DNA from: Caldifarciminota bacterium
GTDB taxonomy: Bacteria; Hydrothermota; Hydrothermia; UBA1063; CAJXJZ01
Direction: 5' to 3'
Length of the DNA stretch: 64,000 nucleotides
Assembly (NCBI GenBank): GCA_026986775.1
Contig: JALSNX010000001.1
Location: 1-64,000, forward strand
Shown here: positions 58,218-64,000 of the stretch, piece by piece
Position numbering within the stretch: the first letter of the stretch is position 1
How the letters are laid out: every line of letters begins with the position of its first letter
Notes under the pieces: generated by a model
Told to the model about the DNA's origin: nothing
Database searches by the model: none
Seen by the model: the letters and a program-made list of their open reading frames with translations, nothing else
Translations under genes and position numbers: made by a program

Positions 58218-59284
58218 ATTATATTATACTTGTAATCAACCCGGGTTCAACATCTACAAAAATAGCCCTGTTTGAGGATGGAAAACTTTTAAAAAAGGAA
58301 ACAATCAAACACCCCATAGATGAAATAAAACACTTTGACAGAATAATAGACCAGCTGGAATTCCGTGTAAACGTGATAGAGAACTGGTTAAAAGAAAATA
58401 ACATTGACCTTAAGAAAATAGACGCTGTTGTTGGAAGAGGTGGACTTTTGAAACCTATTCCCGGAGGAACCTACGAGGTAAATGAAAAAATGATTGAAGA
58501 CCTGAAAAAAGGTATTCAGGGAGAGCATGCTTCAAATTTAGGTGGTATAATAGCATATAGAATAGCACATCCTCTTGGCATCCCTGCGTTCATTGTGGAC
58601 CCTGTTGTTGTTGATGAAATGGACGAGATAGCAAAGGTCACAGGCCTTCCAGAAATAAAAAGACGGTCTATTTTTCATGCACTGAATCAGAAACAGGTGG
58701 CAAGAAAAGCAGCAAAGGACCTCGGGAAGACTTACGAAGAGGTAAATCTAATAGTGGTACACCTCGGAGGTGGAGTATCAATTGGAATGCACAAAAAAGG
58801 TAAGGTTGTGGATGTTAACAACGCATTAAATGGTGATGGACCATTTGCCCCTGAAAGAGCAGGCTCACTTCCTGTATGGGATACCATAAATCTTGCAATG
58901 AGCGGCAAATACACCCTCTCAGAGTGGAAGAAAAAACTGGCTGGGAAGGGTGGTATAGTGGCACATCTTGGCACCAATGACATGAGAGAAGTTGAAGAGC
59001 GTGTGAAAAATGGAGATAAACAGGCAGAGTTTATATACAGGGCAATGGCCTATAACATTGCAAAGTGGATAGGAATGATAGCAACAGTTACAGGTGGAGA
59101 CATTGACGCTATAGTGATAACCGGAGGTCTTGCTTATGACGATATGTTTGTATCGTGGATTAAAGAACGGGTGTCTTTTATTGCAAAAATACTGGTCTAT
59201 CCCGGAGAAGACGAGATGCAGGCACTTATGGAGGGTGCTTTAAGGGTTTTAAAGGGTGAAGAAAAAGCAAAAATTTATGAGTAA
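58214..59284 (+). CDS. buk: butyrate kinase
   Basis: LVINPGSTSTKIALFEDGKLL; LIVVHLGGGVSIGMHKKGKVVDVNNALNGDGPFAPERAG. Confidence 0.93.
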   Translation: MNYIILVINPGSTSTKIALFEDGKLLKKETIKHPIDEIKHFDRIIDQLEFRVNVIENWLKENNIDLKKIDAVVGRGGLLKPIPGGTYEVNEKMIEDLKKGIQGEHASNLGGIIAYRIAHPLGIPAFIVDPVVVDEMDEIAKVTGLPEIKRRSIFHALNQKQVARKAAKDLGKTYEEVNLIVVHLGGGVSIGMHKKGKVVDVNNALNGDGPFAPERAGSLPVWDTINLAMSGKYTLSEWKKKLAGKGGIVAHLGTNDMREVEERVKNGDKQAEFIYRAMAYNIAKWIGMIATVTGGDIDAIVITGGLAYDDMFVSWIKERVSFIAKILVYPGEDEMQALMEGALRVLKGEEKAKIYE

Positions 59285-59299
59285 AGGAGGTTTTTTCAA

Positions 59300-60205
59300 A
59301 TGATTAAAAGACTCAATGAAATGCTGGATGTGATAAGGGGTAGAGAGAAGAAGAGGCTTGTTGTGGCCGCAGGAGAAGACCCTCATACCATAGAGGCAGT
59401 GGCGAGAGCGCATAAGGAAGGTATCGTGGATGTAACCCTCGTGGGAAACCCGGAAAAAATAAAAGAGGTGGCAGAGTCCCATAATGTTGATGTCAGTGCT
59501 TTTGAGATTGTGGAAGAAAAAGACCCAAAGAAGGCCGCTCGTGTGGCGGTGCGCCTCATAAAAGAGGGAAAAGGTGATGTTCTTATGAAGGGACTTGTTG
59601 ATACTGCCACCTATATGAGAGCAATTCTTAACAAACAGGAAGGTCTTTTAAAGGAAAAGAAAGTCCTCTCCCATGTAACTGTAGTTGAATTTCCCATGCA
59701 CCACAAGTTGCTTATTGTATCCGATGTTGCGGTTATCATACAGCCAACACTTGAACAGAAAATAGAGATGGTCAAATATTCTGTGGAAATAGCAAAAGCA
59801 CTAGGCATAGAAACCCCGAAGGTGGCAATAATCAGTGCAGTTGAAAAGGTAAACCCTAAAATGCCATCCACCATTGATGCTGCACTTTTAAAGGTTATGG
59901 GAGAGCGTGGTCAGATTAAAGGAGCTATTATAGATGGCCCACTGGCACTTGATATTGCCGTATCAAAAGAATGTCTTGATATAAAGGGACTCAAAAGTCC
60001 ACTTGAGGGAGACGCAGACATTCTTATTTTCCCCAACATTGAAACTGGTAATGTGTTCTTCAAAACAGCGACGCAACTTGCAGGCGGAAGAATTGCAGCA
60101 GTGGTCACAGGTACAGACGTACCATGTGTTCTTACCTCCAGAGCAGACGATGAGGATTCAAAATTCTACTCAATAGCCCTTGCGGCACTTGTCGCGGGAA
60201 AATAG
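59300..60205 (+). CDS. ptb: phosphate butyryltransferase/phosphate acyltransferase
   Basis: VDVTLVGNPEKIKEVAE; GDVLMKGLVDTATYMRAILNKQEGL; FPNIETGNVFFKTATQLAGG. Confidence 0.9.
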   Translation: MIKRLNEMLDVIRGREKKRLVVAAGEDPHTIEAVARAHKEGIVDVTLVGNPEKIKEVAESHNVDVSAFEIVEEKDPKKAARVAVRLIKEGKGDVLMKGLVDTATYMRAILNKQEGLLKEKKVLSHVTVVEFPMHHKLLIVSDVAVIIQPTLEQKIEMVKYSVEIAKALGIETPKVAIISAVEKVNPKMPSTIDAALLKVMGERGQIKGAIIDGPLALDIAVSKECLDIKGLKSPLEGDADILIFPNIETGNVFFKTATQLAGGRIAAVVTGTDVPCVLTSRADDEDSKFYSIALAALVAGK

Positions 60206-60208
60206 AAA

Positions 60209-61516
60209 ATGAAGATACTCACCCTTAATTGTGGCAGTTCGTCGGTAAAGTATCAGGTTTACGACTGGGAACAAAAAATCCCGCTGGCACAGGGCGTAGT
60301 TGAGAGGGTTACAATAGGAGATTCCTTTATAAAGCATACACCCTTCGGTAAAGACCCGGTAAAGATTTCACACGAATGTCCTGATCATCAGGAAGCTATA
60401 AAATTGGTAATGGACACACTCACACATCCTGAATACGGCGTATTAAAAGACCTATCAGAAATAGATGCAGTTGGACACAGGGTTGTTCACGGAGGTGAGG
60501 AATTTACAAAGTCTATCCTCATAAAGGACGAGGTAATCAAAACCTTTGAAGAACTATCGTCACTTGCACCTTTGCACAACCCGGCGAATGTTAAAGGCAT
60601 AAAGGCCGCCATGGCACTGTTGCCTGACGTTCCCCATGTGGCTGTAATGGATACCGCCTTTCATCAAACCATGCCAGAATATGCCTATCTATACGCTGCT
60701 CCCAGAAGATGGTATGAAGCATACGGTGTAAGGAGATATGGTTTTCACGGCACATCACACCTTTATGTTTCCAGAAGAGCAGCGGTTCTTCTTGGCAAAA
60801 AACCACACGAGGTAAATCTCATAACCTGCCACATAGGTAACGGTGCCAGCATGACCGCAATCAGAAATGGTAAATCCGTTGACCACTCAATGGGATTTAC
60901 GCCGCTTGAAGGACTTATCATGGGTACACGCTCAGGAGACCTTGACCCTGCTATAATCACCTATATCATGGAAAAAGAGCACATAAGTGCGGAAGAGGTG
61001 CTTTACATACTGAACAAGAAAAGTGGAATTCTCGGTATTACTGAAAAATACGCAGACAGAAGGGACGTTGAGATTGCCGCAGAAAAGGGAGACAAACTGG
61101 CCAAACTTGCCATTGAAATGGAAGCATATCGTATCAAAAAATACATAGGTGCTTACTATGCTGTGCTGGGCAAAGTGGACGCAATAGTTTTCACTGCAGG
61201 GGTGGGTGAAAGAAGTCCCATTATCAGAGAGAAGGCTCTATCAGGACTTGAGAATATGGGAATATACCTTGATAAAGAACGCAATAAAAACGCAATGAGC
61301 AGGAACAGGGAATTTACCATATCAACTGACGACTCTCCTGTCAAAGTTTTTGTCATTCCCACTGACGAGGAAATAGTATTTACAGAAGACGTGGTTGCCA
61401 TAGTGGAAGGAAGATACGATATACCAGAAAGATACACGTATAGCTTTGAATCACCGAAGTATGTAAATAAATTAAGGGAACTTGCCTATAAAAAAGAAAA
61501 GGAGAAGGGGCATTGA
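60209..61516 (+). CDS. ackA: acetate kinase
   Basis: ILTLNCGSSSVKYQVYD; GHRVVHGGEEF; FGFHGTSH-type YGFHGTSHLYVS; GFTPLEGLIMGTRSGDLDP. Confidence 0.95.
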   Translation: MKILTLNCGSSSVKYQVYDWEQKIPLAQGVVERVTIGDSFIKHTPFGKDPVKISHECPDHQEAIKLVMDTLTHPEYGVLKDLSEIDAVGHRVVHGGEEFTKSILIKDEVIKTFEELSSLAPLHNPANVKGIKAAMALLPDVPHVAVMDTAFHQTMPEYAYLYAAPRRWYEAYGVRRYGFHGTSHLYVSRRAAVLLGKKPHEVNLITCHIGNGASMTAIRNGKSVDHSMGFTPLEGLIMGTRSGDLDPAIITYIMEKEHISAEEVLYILNKKSGILGITEKYADRRDVEIAAEKGDKLAKLAIEMEAYRIKKYIGAYYAVLGKVDAIVFTAGVGERSPIIREKALSGLENMGIYLDKERNKNAMSRNREFTISTDDSPVKVFVIPTDEEIVFTEDVVAIVEGRYDIPERYTYSFESPKYVNKLRELAYKKEKEKGH

Positions 61517-62238
61517 GCCTCCTCTCCTTTTTCCTTTTTTTATCTTTACTACCTGCACCATTCTCCTCTGGCGAAAGACTCATCTTTGATGTGTCCTATG
61601 GTTTTTTGAAACTAGGGACACTAACCATGGAAGTATTACGAACCGACACGCTAAGAGGGAAAAACGTATACGTTTTCAGAATGACCGCAAAAAGCGAAGG
61701 TGCAGGTGCCCTGTTTACAGTCTCCGATACAATTTACTCATATGTTGACACAGACAGCATGTACACTTTAAGATACGAAAAAAAACTTAAAGAAGGTCAT
61801 TTCAATGACTCCCTTGTTATTGACTACTATCCTGACAGCGGATTTGCTACCTACTCACGTGGCAGAAGTAAAAGAGAGACACTATTAAAAGGGGCCATTG
61901 ACCCATTGGGTCTCTACTACCTAATAAGGAGACTTAAAATAAAAGATAAGGATACCATAAACATCCCCTATCATGTTGACCGAAGGAACAAAATAGTGCA
62001 TGTATTCGTTAAGGGTATACGCTCATGCCGGGACAGGGGAATAAAGAAAAAATGCTATTTCTTAGAACCAGACCTCAAAGGAGGTATTATAAAGGGAGGA
62101 GGAAAGGCAGAAATACTGATAACCGCAGACAGCCTGAGACTTCCTGTTTTAATGAAGAGCAGGCTGTATTTTGGGTCTTTGAAAGTCAAACTCAGAGAAT
62201 ACAGAGTGACAGATACGCCTGAAGATGCTGAAAAATAA
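61513..62238 (+). CDS. DUF3108-like periplasmic protein
   Basis: signal peptide; RLIFDVSYGFLKLGTLTMEVL...FRMTAKSEGAGALFTVSDTIYSYVDTDSMYTLRYEKKLKEG. Confidence 0.7.
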   Translation: MSLLSFFLFLSLLPAPFSSGERLIFDVSYGFLKLGTLTMEVLRTDTLRGKNVYVFRMTAKSEGAGALFTVSDTIYSYVDTDSMYTLRYEKKLKEGHFNDSLVIDYYPDSGFATYSRGRSKRETLLKGAIDPLGLYYLIRRLKIKDKDTINIPYHVDRRNKIVHVFVKGIRSCRDRGIKKKCYFLEPDLKGGIIKGGGKAEILITADSLRLPVLMKSRLYFGSLKVKLREYRVTDTPEDAEK

Positions 62239-62971
62239 CAGGAAAAAATTCCACTTTATAGACTACATATTTCTGGTACTTGTTTTTCTGGCTTTACTGG
62301 CACTCTCCTTTTTTCTATGGGCTCAACTTATTCCATACTGGACGATGCGAATTACAACAAAAGCCTTTGATATAACTACCTACGAGGGTCATTTAAACGA
62401 GACTCCTTCAAAAAAGTTCTTGAGGGTTGAGTTAATAACAGACTTTGATAAACTCTCAGGAAGTAAACTGGCTTTTGACAGAATACTGACTCTCACCATC
62501 AAAGAAAAACCAGATATTCTTATTTTCCTTGGAAAAACAGGTGAAAACGGCCGTTCTCAGAAGAAAATCCTCAGCATGTTCTATCTTCTTCCAGGATTTC
62601 AGGTAAATCCTGAAAGGATATTCGTTATACCGGACAGGGCTTTTTACGAATATCTAATAGGTAATACAAAGACGTTGCTTTATTACGTGGACTTCTTTAA
62701 ATCTCTGAATGCTGAGGTTGAATTTGAGGGAATAGGATACGTGGCAGACTCAGTAAAGTTTATCATGGCTTCAAGCAGAGACAGAATTGAGTTTTTAGAA
62801 GGTGTTAAAAGAGGAACGCTTATTTTCCTTTCAGATGACCCTGAAGATAAAATATACCATGTAATTCCCGAGGTATTTATAACTTATAAAGCATCAAAAG
62901 AGATAAAAAAACACCTCCCACCAAACCTTATTATAACAAAAAAGGGTGTTACTTTTTTAAACCTCTATTGA
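62225..62971 (+). CDS. hypothetical membrane-anchored protein
   Basis: N-terminal TM FIDYIFLVLVFLALLALSFFLWAQL; rest uncharacterised. Confidence 0.55.
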   Translation: MLKNNRKKFHFIDYIFLVLVFLALLALSFFLWAQLIPYWTMRITTKAFDITTYEGHLNETPSKKFLRVELITDFDKLSGSKLAFDRILTLTIKEKPDILIFLGKTGENGRSQKKILSMFYLLPGFQVNPERIFVIPDRAFYEYLIGNTKTLLYYVDFFKSLNAEVEFEGIGYVADSVKFIMASSRDRIEFLEGVKRGTLIFLSDDPEDKIYHVIPEVFITYKASKEIKKHLPPNLIITKKGVTFLNLY

Positions 62972-63699
62972 CCAAGAAGGCCACCAGATTCAAGGAACTC
63001 CCTCAGCTCTGGACTTTTAGCCTCAAAGTACCTTTTACTTTCTATAACCTCAATTATAACACCATTGTTCAAAAGGGCTATTTTGTCGGATGTGTAAAGT
63101 GCCCCACGTATATCGTGGGTCACAAGTACACCTGTAATACCTTCCATCTTATTGAGTTTTTTTATCAACTTGTTTATTTTCCATGCCGTAAGAACATCAA
63201 GACCGGTTGTGGGTTCATCATAGAGAAGATATTTTGGCCTTGAAACAATGGCTCTGGCAAGGCCCACACGTTTTTTCATTCCACCTGATAATTCTGCGGG
63301 ATAAAGGTTTTCTATACCCTCAAGATCAACAAGATAAAGTGCCTCTTCTACCCTGCTTTTTATTTCATTCTCTGAGAAACCACGCTCTCTCAATGGCAAT
63401 GCTATGTTTTCGTACACTGTCATGGAATCAAACAGTGCTGCGCCCTGAAACACATAACTGAAATTTTTTCTCAGGCGATAAAGATCACGCTTTGATAATT
63501 TTGTAACATCAACCCCATCAACGATAACACTTCCCTTATCGGGCTTTAAAAGACCAATAACATGTTTTAAAAACACAGATTTACCTTCACCGCTTTTACC
63601 GAGTATTGCAATATCCTCACCATCTTTAATGGTAAGATTAACTCCCTTTAAAACTTCCTTATCACCAAAACTTTTATAAAGGTCAATAATCTCAATCAT
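62965..63699 (-). CDS. ABC transporter ATPase (MlaF-like)
   Basis: IAILGKSGEGKSVFLKHVIGLLKPDKGSV; ELSGGMKKRVGLARAIVSRPKYLLYDEPTTGLD. Confidence 0.92.
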   Translation of the reverse strand: MIEIIDLYKSFGDKEVLKGVNLTIKDGEDIAILGKSGEGKSVFLKHVIGLLKPDKGSVIVDGVDVTKLSKRDLYRLRKNFSYVFQGAALFDSMTVYENIALPLRERGFSENEIKSRVEEALYLVDLEGIENLYPAELSGGMKKRVGLARAIVSRPKYLLYDEPTTGLDVLTAWKINKLIKKLNKMEGITGVLVTHDIRGALYTSDKIALLNNGVIIEVIESKRYFEAKSPELREFLESGGLLGQ

Positions 63700-63998
63700 C
63701 CGTAAAGAATCACCCCAAGTATGTAATCAGCCATTAAAACAAACAGTGAAGAATACATAACTGCCTGTGTGGTAGCAATTCCTACACCCTTCGCACCCTC
63801 TTTAGCATAATACCCAAAGGAACTTGAGATAAAGGCTATCAAAAAGCCAAAAACAACGCTTTTCAAAAGACCTCCAAAGAGGTCAATGGGATAAAAATAG
63901 GTTCTTATACCTGAAAAGAATGTAGAAAACGGAATATCAAGGTAAACTGCAGATACAACAGCAGAACCAGCAATAGCCACAAAATCAGCAAGTACCAC
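63696..63998 (-). CDS. MlaE-like ABC permease (truncated by window edge)
   Basis: FLIAFISSSFGYYAKEGAKGVGIATTQAVMYSSLFVLMADYILGVILY; runs to window end. Confidence 0.88.
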   Translation of the reverse strand: MVLADFVAIAGSAVVSAVYLDIPFSTFFSGIRTYFYPIDLFGGLLKSVVFGFLIAFISSSFGYYAKEGAKGVGIATTQAVMYSSLFVLMADYILGVILYG

Positions 63999-64000
63999 TA

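Noticed and set aside
1-64000. CRISPR arrays, tRNA/rRNA genes, transposases, integrases
   Set aside because: No regularly spaced repeat array, cloverleaf, rRNA or transposase/integrase-like sequence was recognised by eye; low-similarity elements could be missed without tools.

Overview
64 kb AT-rich bacterial chromosome window, densely coded on both strands. The mix of T9SS-like C-terminal sorting domains, a PorX-type regulator, a lamin-tail protein, GH57 and buk/ptb/ackA suggests an FCB-like or candidate-phylum (e.g. WOR-3-like) thermophile; this placement is inference only. Most of the window is housekeeping: GH57 amylase, lytic transglycosylase, NfeD, thioredoxin reductase, an AddAB-like helicase/nuclease pair, ChrA, CrcB/DUF190, Lgt, ComF, PPDK, Sua5, butyrate/acetate kinases and Mla ABC genes. 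Two accessory islands stand out. Island 1 (about 41.0-27.8 kb, minus strand) is a compact operon. It contains a 48-aa Cys-rich peptide missing from the ORF track, a radical SAM/SPASM maturase, two secreted propeller/hypothetical proteins, a second 53-aa Cys-rich peptide sharing a CxC...C-x8-GYxxG pattern with the first, an ABC exporter, a TolC-like protein, an HlyD-like adaptor and two RND pumps. Island 2 (48.2-53.5 kb, plus strand) contains a frameshifted lipoprotein with a glycine-zipper C-terminus, a small membrane protein, an ABC exporter and a DUF5916-like outer-membrane protein. Both islands start from nearly identical promoter modules: a shared upstream TTTATGATTAAG box, an AT-rich element, TTGACA, a pure poly-C tract in the spacer, TATAAT, a perfect palindrome at the expected mRNA 5' end, and AAAAAGGAGGTG. 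The C-tract is 11 nt at island 1 (19-bp spacer) and 9 nt at island 2 (17-bp spacer). This predicts slipped-strand, phase-variable control of a putative RiPP/export system and is the main candidate for an undescribed system here.
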